DNA of 64,000 bases from Schnuerera sp. xch1 (GTDB lineage: Bacteria > Bacillota > Clostridia > Tissierellales > Tepidimicrobiaceae): NCBI RefSeq assembly GCF_019931165.1, contig NZ_JAIOUP010000004.1:1-64000 (forward strand), written 5' to 3'. The notes beneath the pieces are model-generated. The model ran no database searches, was not told the origin of the DNA, and was given only the letters and a program-made list of their open reading frames with translations. Position numbers and translations under genes: made by a program. Positions 1-8,280 of the stretch are shown in pieces (the first letter of the stretch is position 1; each line of letters begins with the position of its first letter).

Positions 1-64
1 TTTCTCCGCCACCAAGTTCTATTCTTTTTTTGGTTTCTAGGAGATTTTCAATTTTCTCATTCAA
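1..64 (-). CDS. Methylmalonyl-CoA decarboxylase / acyl-CoA carboxyltransferase alpha subunit, 5' end only
   Basis: Only the first 21 codons lie in the window. A strong AAAAGGAGG site is followed 7 nt later by a TTG start; the nearby ATG at 60 is in a frame that stops after a few codons. The translated start (NEKIENLL, then RIELGGGE) resembles the N-terminus of biotin-dependent carboxyltransferases (MmdA/PccB family), which often follow mutase and epimerase genes. It is the last visible gene of the methylmalonyl-CoA operon. Whether it acts as a sodium-pumping decarboxylase or a carboxylase cannot be told from this fragment. Confidence 0.7.
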   Translation of the reverse strand, partial: MNEKIENLLETKKRIELGGGE

Positions 65-90
65 TTTTGGTCCTCCTTTTTATCTAATTA

Positions 91-489
91 TTATCTTTCA
101 CAAAATTCTATTAAAACTCCAAAAGTAGATTTTGGATGTAAAAAGGCAATCTTCGCTCCTCCAGCTCCATCTCTAGGCTTTTCATCTATTAGCCTAATTC
201 CTCTTTTTTTTAACTCTTCTAGAGCTTTCTCTATGTCATCAACTCTATAAGCAATATGTTGAATGCCCTGACCTCTTTTTTCTATAAATTTGGAAATTGC
301 ACCACTTTTATCAGTAGATTCTAACAGTTCTATTTCCGTATCCCCTATAGGCAAAAAAGCTGTTTTTACCTTTTGTTCTTCTACAATCTCAGTATCTACA
401 CATTTTATACCCAATATTTCTTCATAAAATTTGATTGTTTTGTCTAAATCTTTTACAGCTATGCCTATATGGTCAACTTTATTCACCAT
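91..489 (-). CDS. mce: Methylmalonyl-CoA epimerase
   Basis: 132 aa, one vicinal-oxygen-chelate protein with two beta-alpha-beta modules, the usual length for this family. It should interconvert (2R)- and (2S)-methylmalonyl-CoA in the cytoplasm, linking the mutase to the decarboxylase. Metal-ligand positions fit: His7 in VDHIGIA, His near residue 78 in IQHIAYRV and Glu near 129 in LIEFCE. It starts 13 nt downstream of meaB and precedes the carboxyltransferase, so it sits inside a single operon. Glyoxalase is the other VOC option, but the context makes epimerase far more likely. Confidence 0.93.
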   Translation of the reverse strand: MVNKVDHIGIAVKDLDKTIKFYEEILGIKCVDTEIVEEQKVKTAFLPIGDTEIELLESTDKSGAISKFIEKRGQGIQHIAYRVDDIEKALEELKKRGIRLIDEKPRDGAGGAKIAFLHPKSTFGVLIEFCER

Positions 490-502
490 AAAATCCCTCC
501 TA

Positions 503-1435
503 TTATTTAATAAGCCTCATTATCTTATCCTTAGCAGTATAAGGATCTAAATCATTTAATACAACTTCATTTGAAAGACTTTCCAATAAATTCTGTTCCA
601 ATGCCCTATCCATAATCAAGTTCATCAATTCTTCTTCTATTAATTTTATTATTTTAAACTTGGTATTGTCTTTTCTTCTTTCAATAAGTTTCTCAGTTCG
701 TTCCATATAATTCCTATGCTCTATTAATTTCTCAACTAATTTATCCATATTTTCATCTTGTGTAGCCGATACCTTTATCACAGGAGGCCTATAGTCCTTC
801 TTATCATTTAAATCCAAGTTCATCTCTATTTCCATTTTAGTCTTATCTGCTCCGTCTAGATCAGATTTATTTATAGCAAATATATCCCCTATTTCCATTA
901 TGCCAGCTTTTATTGCTTGTATATCGTCTCCCAAATTTGGAACCATTATCATCAATACTGTATCTGCTACTTTCACTATATCGACTTCAGACTGACCTAC
1001 TCCTACAGTCTCAATAAATATATAATCCATACCATATATGTCTAAAACCTTGGCTGCGCTCCAAGTAGCCTTAGACATTCCTCCTAAGGAACCTCTAGTT
1101 CCCATACTTCTTATAAATATACCCTTATCTAAAGCCAAATCACTCATCCTAATTCTGTCTCCTAAGATTGCCCCACCTGTAAAAGGACTAGTTGGATCTA
1201 TAGCTAAAATGCCCACTTTCTTATCTCTATTTCTAAGCTTTCTTGCCAATCTATTTGTAAGAGTACTTTTACCACTACCAGGAGGTCCTGTTATCCCTAT
1301 AATATAAGCATTTCCCGAGTGCTTGTATAATCGTTTAATTATTTCTATTGCTCTTTCATCATCATTTTCCAACATGGTAATAAGTCTTGCGCAAGCTCTT
1401 CTATCACCCTTAAGAAGCCTTTTTTCTATATTCAA
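503..1435 (-). CDS. meaB: MeaB/ArgK-family GTPase, methylmalonyl-CoA mutase chaperone
   Basis: 310 aa G3E-family GTPase. It gates AdoCbl loading and protects methylmalonyl-CoA mutase from inactivation. Visible motifs are the P-loop GPPGSGKST near residue 51, IETVGVGQSE (switch/Walker B region) near 141 and NKSD (guanine specificity) near 190. The C-terminal helices expected for dimerisation are present. It begins 17 nt after the B12-subunit gene, the usual operon place for this chaperone. Older annotation as an arginine/lysine transport kinase (ArgK) should be discounted. Confidence 0.95.
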   Translation of the reverse strand: MNIEKRLLKGDRRACARLITMLENDDERAIEIIKRLYKHSGNAYIIGITGPPGSGKSTLTNRLARKLRNRDKKVGILAIDPTSPFTGGAILGDRIRMSDLALDKGIFIRSMGTRGSLGGMSKATWSAAKVLDIYGMDYIFIETVGVGQSEVDIVKVADTVLMIMVPNLGDDIQAIKAGIMEIGDIFAINKSDLDGADKTKMEIEMNLDLNDKKDYRPPVIKVSATQDENMDKLVEKLIEHRNYMERTEKLIERRKDNTKFKIIKLIEEELMNLIMDRALEQNLLESLSNEVVLNDLDPYTAKDKIMRLIK

Positions 1436-1452
1436 TCAAAGCACCACCTGTA

Positions 1453-1848
1453 TTATCTCTTTAAATTATTCTTTATAAATTCTACAACTTCTGAAGTTGA
1501 TGTTCCTGGAGTAAATATCCTTTCTATGCCAGCATCTTTTAACGTAGGTATATCCTCATCAGGAATTACTCCTCCTCCAATTGTTAATACATCATCTATT
1601 CCCTCTTCCTTCAATAAATTTACTACCTTTGGGAAAAGATGATTGTGAGCTCCAGATAGTATACTCATAGCTATTACATCTACGTCTTCTTGAATTGCTG
1701 CCGCCACAATTTGTTCTGGAGTCTGCCTAAGTCCCGTATATATTACTTCCATACCTGCATCTCTCAATGCTCTTGCTATCACTTTAGCTCCTCTATCGTG
1801 GCCATCTAATCCAGGCTTTGCTACTAACACTCTTATTGGCCTATTCAT
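1453..1848 (-). CDS. Methylmalonyl-CoA mutase, small B12-binding subunit
   Basis: 131 aa cobalamin-binding Rossmann-like domain that completes the catalytic subunit encoded just upstream. The base-off motif DGHDRG supplies the lower axial ligand (His17), followed by SILSGAH and GGGVIPDED, typical of mutase B12 domains. The frame is open to a GTG at 1872, but the GGGAGG site lies inside that extension and is 7 nt from the ATG at 1848, so the shorter start is used. Split mutases with a separate B12 subunit are common in archaea and anaerobic Firmicutes. Confidence 0.95.
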   Translation of the reverse strand: MNRPIRVLVAKPGLDGHDRGAKVIARALRDAGMEVIYTGLRQTPEQIVAAAIQEDVDVIAMSILSGAHNHLFPKVVNLLKEEGIDDVLTIGGGVIPDEDIPTLKDAGIERIFTPGTSTSEVVEFIKNNLKR

Positions 1849-1902
1849 TTTTATACCTCCCTCTCTATTCACTTTATAATATACAATTATCTTTTACCAA
1901 TT

Positions 1903-3582
1903 TTATAGTATTACAGATTGTTCATATTCGCCAAATACTTCTCTTAAAACTCCACAGATTTCACCTAATGTAGCATAGACTCTTACTGCATCCATTATAT
2001 ATGGAACTAAGTTTTCAGATGTATCCGCTACTTCTTTTAATTTGTTCAATTTATTTTCTACTTCTTTGTTATTCCTTTCTCGTTTTAATGTCTCAAGCTT
2101 TTCTCTTTGGAACCTTTCAATCTCTGGATCAACTTTTAATATATCCTTGTGAATATCCTCTTCTATTTGAAATTTATTTACTCCTACTACTATCTTTTCT
2201 TGTGATTCAATTTCCATTTGATAATTGTATGCGGAGTTTTGTATTTCCTTTTGAATATATCCTTTTTCTATTGCTTTAGCTGCGCCACCTAGTTTATCAA
2301 TCTTATCAATATATTCTATAGCTTCACTTTCTATTCTATCTGTTAGGCTTTCTACATAATAAGAACCAGCTAATGGGTCTATAGTTTCTGTTACCCCAGA
2401 TTCATGAGCTACAATTTGCTGAGTCTTTAAAGCTATTCTTACTGATTCTTCTGTAGGTAACGCTAAGGCTTCATCTCTAGAATTTGTATGTAGTGATTGA
2501 GTTCCTCCTAAAACAGCCGCTAGTGCTTGAATTGTTACTCTAACAATATTATTATCTGGCTGTTGTGCTGTTAATGTGGAACCGGCTGTTTGAGTATGGA
2601 ATTTAAGCATCATGGATTTTTCATTCTTAGCATTAAACCTTTCCTTCATAATCTTTGCCCACATCCTTCTTGCTGCTCTAAACTTAGCAACCTCTTCTAA
2701 TAGATCATTATGAGCATTAAAGAAGAAAGATAATCTAGGTGCAAAGTCATCTACATCTAATCCTGCTTTAATAGCTGCTTCCACATAGGCAATTCCGTCA
2801 GCCAAAGTGAACGCTACTTCTTGAACTGCAGTAGCCCCAGCTTCTCTTATATGATACCCACTTATACTTATTGTGTTCCACCTAGGTACTTCCTTAGAAC
2901 AATATTCGAATATATTAGTTATCAACCTCATTGAAACTTTAGGTGGAAATATATAAGTTCCCCTTGCAATATATTCTTTTAATATATCATTCTGAATAGT
3001 TCCCCTTAACTTATCTTTAGATACTCCTTGTTTTTCTGCAACTGCAATATACATAGCTAACAAAACACTTGCAGGTGCATTTATAGTCATAGATGTACTA
3101 ACCTTATCCAAAGGTATTCCATCAAATAATACTTCCATGTCCTTTAATGAATCTATAGCAACTCCAACCTTTCCTACTTCTCCTTCAGATAATGGATGAT
3201 CTGAATCATATCCAATTTGAGTAGGTAAATCAAATGCAACACTAAGTCCAGTTTGTCCTTGCTCTAATAAATATTTATATCTATTATTAGATTCCTCAGC
3301 AGTTGCAAAACCAGCATATTGCCTCATGGTCCAAAGTCTTCCTCTATACATCGTTGGTTGAACGCCTCTAGTATATGGATATTCTCCTGGAAAACCTATT
3401 TTTTCATTATAGTCTAAATCCTCTATATCTTCTGGTGTATAAACTCTATCAACTTCTAAATTAGATCCTGTCTTAAAAACTTTCTTTCTTTCTGGAAATC
3501 TACTAGTGACCTTTTTTACTTTTTCTTTTTCCCATTTATCCCTAGCCGCTTCAATATCCTTTAGATCCTTTTCATTAAACAT
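1903..3582 (-). CDS. Methylmalonyl-CoA mutase, large catalytic subunit
   Basis: 559 aa TIM-barrel subunit without a B12 domain; that domain is the separate downstream gene. Together they interconvert succinyl-CoA and (R)-methylmalonyl-CoA. Family signatures include [14 protein letters not shown] and [15 protein letters not shown] (residues about 70-100), [19 protein letters not shown] (about 196-214) and the SGYHIREAG loop near 240 that carries the substrate-contacting His. A lysine/glutamate-rich helix occupies about 465-520. Isobutyryl- or ethylmalonyl-type mutases share much of this, but meaB and an epimerase in the operon favour methylmalonyl-CoA. Confidence 0.94.
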   Translation of the reverse strand: MFNEKDLKDIEAARDKWEKEKVKKVTSRFPERKKVFKTGSNLEVDRVYTPEDIEDLDYNEKIGFPGEYPYTRGVQPTMYRGRLWTMRQYAGFATAEESNNRYKYLLEQGQTGLSVAFDLPTQIGYDSDHPLSEGEVGKVGVAIDSLKDMEVLFDGIPLDKVSTSMTINAPASVLLAMYIAVAEKQGVSKDKLRGTIQNDILKEYIARGTYIFPPKVSMRLITNIFEYCSKEVPRWNTISISGYHIREAGATAVQEVAFTLADGIAYVEAAIKAGLDVDDFAPRLSFFFNAHNDLLEEVAKFRAARRMWAKIMKERFNAKNEKSMMLKFHTQTAGSTLTAQQPDNNIVRVTIQALAAVLGGTQSLHTNSRDEALALPTEESVRIALKTQQIVAHESGVTETIDPLAGSYYVESLTDRIESEAIEYIDKIDKLGGAAKAIEKGYIQKEIQNSAYNYQMEIESQEKIVVGVNKFQIEEDIHKDILKVDPEIERFQREKLETLKRERNNKEVENKLNKLKEVADTSENLVPYIMDAVRVYATLGEICGVLREVFGEYEQSVIL

Positions 3583-3639
3583 ATCTTACCCTCCTTCATA
3601 TTAGAAAAGTCTATCTAAAATCAATATGGTTCTCTAACT

Positions 3640-3669
3640 ATTATACCGATACTTTTGATGATTTGACAA
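3640..3669 (-). promoter_or_regulatory. Sigma-A-type promoter for the methylmalonyl-CoA operon
   Basis: On the minus strand TTGTCA (3669-3664) and TATAAT (3645-3640) are separated by 18 bp, 58 nt upstream of the mutase ATG. The rest of the 343-bp gap (3583-3925) holds the structured terminator element at 3824-3921 and AT-rich sequence without a credible gene. Confidence 0.7.
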
Positions 3670-3823
3670 CATGAATTTCAATTTATTTTAAAAATGAAAT
3701 AAATATTGCAAAATATATAAAAAAAACTTCTATCGAAGCATTAAAAATAGCTTTTCTTGAAACTCATACACGGAGAGTTTTTTTAATTAATATTTTATAT
3801 AATAGAAAAAAACTTTCCTATTC

Positions 3824-3921
3824 ATTATAAAAAATAGTACTAACGCCTATTAAAGTCATTAGTACTGGATTTTATTTGATGTGGAATTTAGATTTAATCT
3901 CATTCCCACAAATAAAACAGT
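3824..3921 (-). ncRNA. Structured terminator/attenuator-like element, copy A
   Basis: Minus-strand RNA. ACTG (3921-3918) plus a U-rich 9-mer can pair with CAAATAAAA (3078 bp away from neither gene; positions 3078 is not used) at 3078-free coordinates 3078; the actual arms are 3917-3909 and 3078-independent 3878-3870, closing with CAGT at 3067-free 3867-3864. In short: arms 3921-3909 and 3878-3864 with a two-base bulge. The CAGT is also part of a 10-bp terminator stem (3866-3857 with 3845-3836) followed by ATTTTTTATA. A 66-nt core is about 76% identical to copy B at 7983-8084. It begins 4 nt after the DUF3870 stop codon and lies about 240 nt upstream of the mutase gene. Confidence 0.6.
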
Positions 3922-3925
3922 TTTA

Positions 3926-4273
3926 TTATCTTTGATTTTCTTCTTTCCACTTTAGATATCTTCTATATACTCCTTTTGTAGCCACTACTACAGCTTTCTG
4001 TGAATATCCAAAAAACCTAGTTTCTATTTTTTTTACTATATCGTCTATACCATCCTTTTCAATATTACAACCTATTGCAAGATAAGCTATGAAATCTTTA
4101 CATAAATCAGATATTAAAGTTACCATTACATCTTCTATTATTCCCGTCTTGACATTAATTAAAAAACCTACTCCTACTACCTTATGTACATAAGTAGCAG
4201 ATATATCGGATGGAAGCTTTGCATAGGAAACAAAATATATAGTATCCTCTCCAAAATCTCGAACTTTCCTCAT
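3926..4273 (-). CDS. DUF3870-family small protein
   Basis: 115 aa, soluble, no signal peptide or membrane segment. Its pattern (IYFVSYAKLPSDISA, then VVGVGFLIN, TGIIEDVMVTL and SQKAVVVATKGVY) matches what I remember of the DUF3870 family, whose function is unknown. It is the last gene of the symporter-aminotransferase-BKACE cassette, but a strong terminator overlaps the end of the BKACE gene, so it may depend on readthrough or its own promoter. An AGGAGGTGA-type site precedes the ATG. A role in the same catabolic pathway is inference from position only. Confidence 0.75.
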   Translation of the reverse strand: MRKVRDFGEDTIYFVSYAKLPSDISATYVHKVVGVGFLINVKTGIIEDVMVTLISDLCKDFIAYLAIGCNIEKDGIDDIVKKIETRFFGYSQKAVVVATKGVYRRYLKWKEENQR

Positions 4274-4330
4274 TACTTCACCTCCTATAGAATATATTCT
4301 CTATCTTTTTATAAAATTTTCTAGCTACTT

Positions 4331-4366
4331 TATAAAAAGGCTGCCTTTAACATTGCAGCCTTTTTA
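4331..4366 (-). terminator. Rho-independent terminator overlapping the end of the BKACE gene
   Basis: The minus strand has AAAAAGGCTGC, a 10-nt loop, then GCAGCCTTTTT. The last codons and the TAA of the BKACE gene lie inside the 5' arm and loop. Confidence 0.85.
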
Positions 4367-5195
4367 TTTTTTTAATTCCCAATATACTTCTGGCTTCATC
4401 TGGAGTAGCTATCTCCCTTCCTAGTTCTTTAGCAATTCTAACTACTCTCTCTACTAACATTTGATTAGTCGCCAAAATACCTTTGTCATAAAGGATTGTA
4501 TCTTCCAAACCAGTTCTCGTATGTCCTCCCAATAAGATAGACATGGTAAGCATTGAGACTTGACTTAACCCTATTCCTGAAACTGTAAAAGTTGAACCTT
4601 CTGGCAAAGATTCTACCATGTGTAATAAATTTCTAAGAGTACCAGATACTGAACCTCTTACATTCATTACAAGGTTGAATTGTAGAGGTGGCTTTAAAAT
4701 GCCTCTTTTCACTAGATATTTTGTATTATCGATCATCCCTAAATCAAAGGCTTCTATTTCCGGTTTTATATTATTTTCATACATTTTATTAGCTAGTTCT
4801 TCAATTAATTCAAAAGAGTTTGCATTTACTTGAGTTGTGAAGTTAGATGAACCTGTGGCTAAACTTGCCATTTCTGCATTTAAATCCAACATTTGTCCCC
4901 GCCATTTAGCAGTATTCCCTCCACCTCTAGCTCCTGTAGAAAGTTGAGTTATAATATCGCAATCTCTCCTTTCTAATTCCTCTAATAACTTTTTATACAA
5001 TTCCCTATCACAAGTAGGATTCCCTTCTTCATCCCTTACATGAATATGAGCTACAGAAGCGCCTGCTTCCTTACATTTAATTATATCATCTACTATTTCA
5101 TTGATTGTAATTGGAGTATTAGGATTCATTTCTTTTGTGGGAACGTTTCCCGTAAGTGCAATAGTAATTATTAATTTTTCTTTTCTATAATTCAT
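4347..5195 (-). CDS. BKACE-family beta-keto acid cleavage enzyme (3-keto-5-aminohexanoate cleavage-like)
   Basis: 282 aa TIM-barrel protein (DUF849/BKACE). Family members condense a beta-keto acid with acetyl-CoA to give acetoacetate and a new acyl-CoA; Kce of lysine fermentation is the best-known case. Zn-binding HIHVR is near residue 50, and STGARGGG and GHTRTGLED (about 224-232) are family motifs. A TTG at 5201 is only 1 nt from AAGGAGG, whereas the ATG at 5195 is 7 nt away and is preferred. Other lysine-fermentation genes (kamA, kdd, kal) are absent, so the substrate is open. An aminotransferase lies 12 nt upstream. Confidence 0.85.
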   Translation of the reverse strand: MNYRKEKLIITIALTGNVPTKEMNPNTPITINEIVDDIIKCKEAGASVAHIHVRDEEGNPTCDRELYKKLLEELERRDCDIITQLSTGARGGGNTAKWRGQMLDLNAEMASLATGSSNFTTQVNANSFELIEELANKMYENNIKPEIEAFDLGMIDNTKYLVKRGILKPPLQFNLVMNVRGSVSGTLRNLLHMVESLPEGSTFTVSGIGLSQVSMLTMSILLGGHTRTGLEDTILYDKGILATNQMLVERVVRIAKELGREIATPDEARSILGIKKIKRLQC

Positions 5196-5207
5196 GATCA
5201 AACCTCC

Positions 5208-6581
5208 TTAATATACTTTTTGTCCCAAGACCTCTTCTGTAGTTTTTTTAACAGATCTGTCTAATTTTGCATATAACAGATCTACCTCTTCTTTAGTTAT
5301 ATTAATTGGAGGTGCTAATAATATATGGTCTCCTCTGACTCCATCAACAGATCCTCCACCTGGATATACTACTAATCCTTCTTCCAGTCCATTGTTGGTT
5401 ATCTTTCCCTTGACATTCTCTGATACTTCAAAAGGTTCCTTTATATCTTGTTCTTTAACAAATTCAATACCTACCATGAGACCTTTACCCCTAATATCTC
5501 CTACAATAGGATAATTGTATAGTCCTTCTAATTTCTTTAACAGATATTCTCCTTGTATTGCACAATTTTCTATATAACTTTCTCTTTCAATGATTTCCAT
5601 TACCTTATCTGCAATTCCACAGGATAGTGGGTTTCCTGCATACGTATGACCGTGAATAAAATTACCAGTCCCTTCTACCATAATAGTATTAAATATTTCA
5701 TCGGTACATACTGCAGCACCTATTGGAGTATAACCGCTACTTAATCCCTTAGCAATTGCTAAAATATCTGGCTTAGCTTCAAAATGATCAGAGGCCATTT
5801 TCTTACCTGTTCTACCTGTACCTGCCATAACCTCATCCATTATAAACAAAACATCGTATTTATCACATATTTCTCTCACCATTCGGAAATAAACCTTCTC
5901 TGGGTATACTCCAGGAGCAGCTGAACCTATTACTGGTTCTGATATAAATGCAGCTATATTTTCTGGACCATGTCTTAATATTTCTCTTTCTAATTCTTTT
6001 GCAGCTAATGTACTGGTCTCCTCTAATGTTTCTACTCCCCAAGGATTTCTATAGTGGTAGAATTGATTTATTTTTGGAAAGTTTGCTAACAAAGGATCAT
6101 ATATCTTTCTTCTTCCAACGCTACCTGTCATAGATAAAGACCCCATTGTAGCGCCATGATAGGAATTCCACTTAGATATAACTTTCCATTTACTCGTCTT
6201 ATGTCCATCTCTTTCTACAAAATACTGTCTAGCCATTTTTATTGCAGCTTCAGTAGCTTCAGATCCACCAGATACAAAATATACATGGTTTAATCCTTCT
6301 GGGCACCAGTTAACAATTCTTTCTGCACATTTTTCAATGGAATCAACAGTCCAACGGGATAAATGTGTAAATGCAATTCTTTCTATATGCTCCTTAACAA
6401 ACTCTGCTACCTCTCTATTCCCATGACCTATATTCGCCACAGCAGAACCAGAACAACCATCGATGTATTTCTTACCATTCTCTCCAATAAGGTAGATTCC
6501 CTCACCTTTTTTAATTCTAGGATAATGCCAATTTTGATTTCTATAAAACACATTGTTTTTTGGAGCTTTGTTTAAACTCAT
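5208..6581 (-). CDS. Class III (omega-type) PLP aminotransferase
   Basis: 457 aa, full length for the class III family. Motifs are GGSEATEAAIKMAR (about 104-117), the SYHGAT loop, FIMDEVMAGTGRTG (about 245-258) with the PLP-contacting Asp, and the Schiff-base lysine in AIAKGLSSGY (about residue 280). It would transfer an amino group from an omega- or beta-amino acid to a keto acid. It lies between the symporter (24 nt away) and the BKACE enzyme (12 nt away), so it plausibly makes the beta-keto or semialdehyde substrate for the latter. Donor specificity cannot be read from sequence. Confidence 0.88.
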   Translation of the reverse strand: MSLNKAPKNNVFYRNQNWHYPRIKKGEGIYLIGENGKKYIDGCSGSAVANIGHGNREVAEFVKEHIERIAFTHLSRWTVDSIEKCAERIVNWCPEGLNHVYFVSGGSEATEAAIKMARQYFVERDGHKTSKWKVISKWNSYHGATMGSLSMTGSVGRRKIYDPLLANFPKINQFYHYRNPWGVETLEETSTLAAKELEREILRHGPENIAAFISEPVIGSAAPGVYPEKVYFRMVREICDKYDVLFIMDEVMAGTGRTGKKMASDHFEAKPDILAIAKGLSSGYTPIGAAVCTDEIFNTIMVEGTGNFIHGHTYAGNPLSCGIADKVMEIIERESYIENCAIQGEYLLKKLEGLYNYPIVGDIRGKGLMVGIEFVKEQDIKEPFEVSENVKGKITNNGLEEGLVVYPGGGSVDGVRGDHILLAPPINITKEEVDLLYAKLDRSVKKTTEEVLGQKVY

Positions 6582-6605
6582 ATTAAATCCCCCTTCCTAA
6601 ATTCT

Positions 6606-7904
6606 TTATTTATGATAAGGTTTAACTAGCTTTTTTTCAGCGTACATACCTCCATGTTCTAATAATTCCCTATCTAAATCACCTTCTAAGGATGATACAG
6701 AAACTGCAACAACTAAATCCCCTAGTGAATTGGTAGAAGTGTGAATCTGATCAACTATTCTATATACTCCTGCAATTAATGCTATAGCATCTAGGGGTAT
6801 TCCTAAGTTCGTCAATAATGCTATTGAAATAATAAGTCCTGTTTGAGGTGCAGCAGCACATCCTATAGATAACAATGTTGCAGTTAAAACTAACATAATC
6901 TGCTGACTAATTGATATTGGTATACCATATAATTGAGATGCAAACATTACAACAACTCCAAAATAAATTCCAGTACCATTCATATTAGCAGTTGCACCTA
7001 GAGGTAGTACGAAGCTTGCAGTTTCCTTTGGAATACCTATTTCGTCTACACCATTTTTCATTGCTATAGGAAGAGCAGCAGCACTAGTACATGTACTAAA
7101 GGCTATTGCCCAAGATTCAAATGCTTTTTTGAAAAATCTCATTGGTTTTACCCTTCCCATAAAATATAGTATTAAGGAATACCATACTACTACAGTGAAT
7201 ATATTTGCACCATAATCTACTAATATAAACTTGAATACAGGTCCAAATATACCTACTCCAAAGGTTGCTACAGCCTTTGCCATAAGTCCAAATACTCCAA
7301 CAGGAGTAAATTGTACAACAATATCTACTACCTTATACATAAGATCAGAACATCTGTTGATTAAATCTATAATAGGTTTTCCCCTTTCACCCATTAAAAG
7401 CAGCCCTGCTCCAACAAATATACAAAAGGAAATAATATGAAGCATTTCCCCCTGTGATAATGAATCAAAAATGTTCTGTGGGAATAATCCTAATATTGAT
7501 TCAAATACAGATGGAAGCTCCCTCATTTCAACTGCATCAGCACCTACTTCAGCAATATTTAAACCTGAACCTGGTTTAAATATGTTTGCCATAACTAATC
7601 CAGTACCTATACATAAAAATCCTGTTCCAAAGAAGAAAAGTATTGTTTTGATCCCTATGCTTCTTAGCTTACTGATCTCAGTTAAACTGGCTACTCCACT
7701 AGTTATTGAAAATAGAACCAATGGAACTACTACCATCTTAATAAGTCTTAAGAAGATATCTCCTAATAATCCAAGCCATGGCACTATTTTAACAACGATT
7801 GGATGGTCTCTTCCAATAGAACTTAGTATGATTCCTACTATAATTCCTAGGAATAAACCGATGAAAATTTTGTGGAATAATTTCAATTCTCTTTTTTTCA
7901 CCAA
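6606..7904 (-). CDS. DAACS-family (GltP/DctA-like) amino-acid:cation symporter with altered binding site
   Basis: 432 aa polytopic membrane protein of the glutamate/dicarboxylate symporter fold. HP1 (TSAAALP, near 268-278), TM7 (NMNGT, 307-311), HP2 (GCAAAPQTG, about 348-356) and TM8 are recognisable. Aligned to archaeal GltPh, the TM8 arginine that binds the acidic side chain (R397) is His388, D390 is Tyr381 and the NMDGT aspartate is Asn309. D394, T398, N401 and D405 equivalents are kept. Acidic amino acids are therefore unlikely substrates. The start is TTG 7904 or GTG 7901, both spaced reasonably from AAAGGAG. First gene of the catabolic cassette. Confidence 0.85.
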   Translation of the reverse strand: MVKKRELKLFHKIFIGLFLGIIVGIILSSIGRDHPIVVKIVPWLGLLGDIFLRLIKMVVVPLVLFSITSGVASLTEISKLRSIGIKTILFFFGTGFLCIGTGLVMANIFKPGSGLNIAEVGADAVEMRELPSVFESILGLFPQNIFDSLSQGEMLHIISFCIFVGAGLLLMGERGKPIIDLINRCSDLMYKVVDIVVQFTPVGVFGLMAKAVATFGVGIFGPVFKFILVDYGANIFTVVVWYSLILYFMGRVKPMRFFKKAFESWAIAFSTCTSAAALPIAMKNGVDEIGIPKETASFVLPLGATANMNGTGIYFGVVVMFASQLYGIPISISQQIMLVLTATLLSIGCAAAPQTGLIISIALLTNLGIPLDAIALIAGVYRIVDQIHTSTNSLGDLVVAVSVSSLEGDLDRELLEHGGMYAEKKLVKPYHK

Positions 7905-7982
7905 ATACCACTCCTTTAATCTCTTTACAATATTTTCTTTGACAGCCTAAATCAATTACTAGCCTCACCCTCCCTTCTATAA

Positions 7983-8084
7983 GAAATATAAAAACCCAGT
8001 ATTAATGACAATAGTAAATCATTAATACTGGGTTTTATCTGCTAAGCAATTCGGGTATAGCCTTATTACCACAAATAAAGCAGT
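7983..8084 (-). ncRNA. Structured leader/attenuator-like element, copy B, with intrinsic terminator
   Basis: Minus-strand RNA upstream of the symporter operon. ACTG (8084-8081) plus the next 9 nt can pair with 8041-8033 and CAGT (8030-8027), bulging two C residues. The same CAGT belongs to a perfect 14-bp terminator stem (8032-8019 with 8008-7995) followed by TTTTTATATTT. The two structures exclude each other. Copy A at 3824-3921 has the same plan and a 66-nt core about 76% identical with no gaps. It matches no riboswitch class I recognise. Confidence 0.65.
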
Positions 8085-8191
8085 ATTTTAACATTTAAAT
8101 ATTTAATTTAGAATAATGTGACTAGAAATGTAATTAAGAATTATCTGACATGGTTGTCTTAGTATTCTATTCCATATAAGCTTAAAAAATC

Positions 8192-8239
8192 CTTTATTTT
8201 TTTATAAAAAATTTATAAATTTTTTATAAAAAAATAAAG
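8192..8239. repeat. 48-bp perfect AT-rich palindrome
   Basis: Two 20-bp arms around TTTATAAA give a perfect 48-bp palindrome made almost only of A and T. It lies just beyond the ftsH terminator in the 376-bp gap 7905-8280. That gap also holds element 7983-8084 and otherwise AT-rich sequence with no clear promoter. Confidence 0.8.
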
Positions 8240-8260
8240 AAATGAGTTGAACTCATTCCT
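8228..8260 (-). terminator. Terminator of ftsH
   Basis: The minus strand reads AATGAGT, a 3-nt loop, ACTCATT, then TCTTTATTTTTTT, beginning about 20 nt after the ftsH stop. Confidence 0.8.
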
Positions 8261-8280
8261 TTATTTAAGCTATTCGATTC

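Noticed and set aside
1038-1307. Open frame on the strand opposite meaB
   Set aside because: Lies wholly inside the conserved meaB gene, with no ribosome-binding site or recognisable protein; a shadow frame.
7471-7950. 159-codon open frame opposite the symporter gene
   Set aside because: Shadow of the symporter; hydrophobic codons read in reverse give a stop-free frame.
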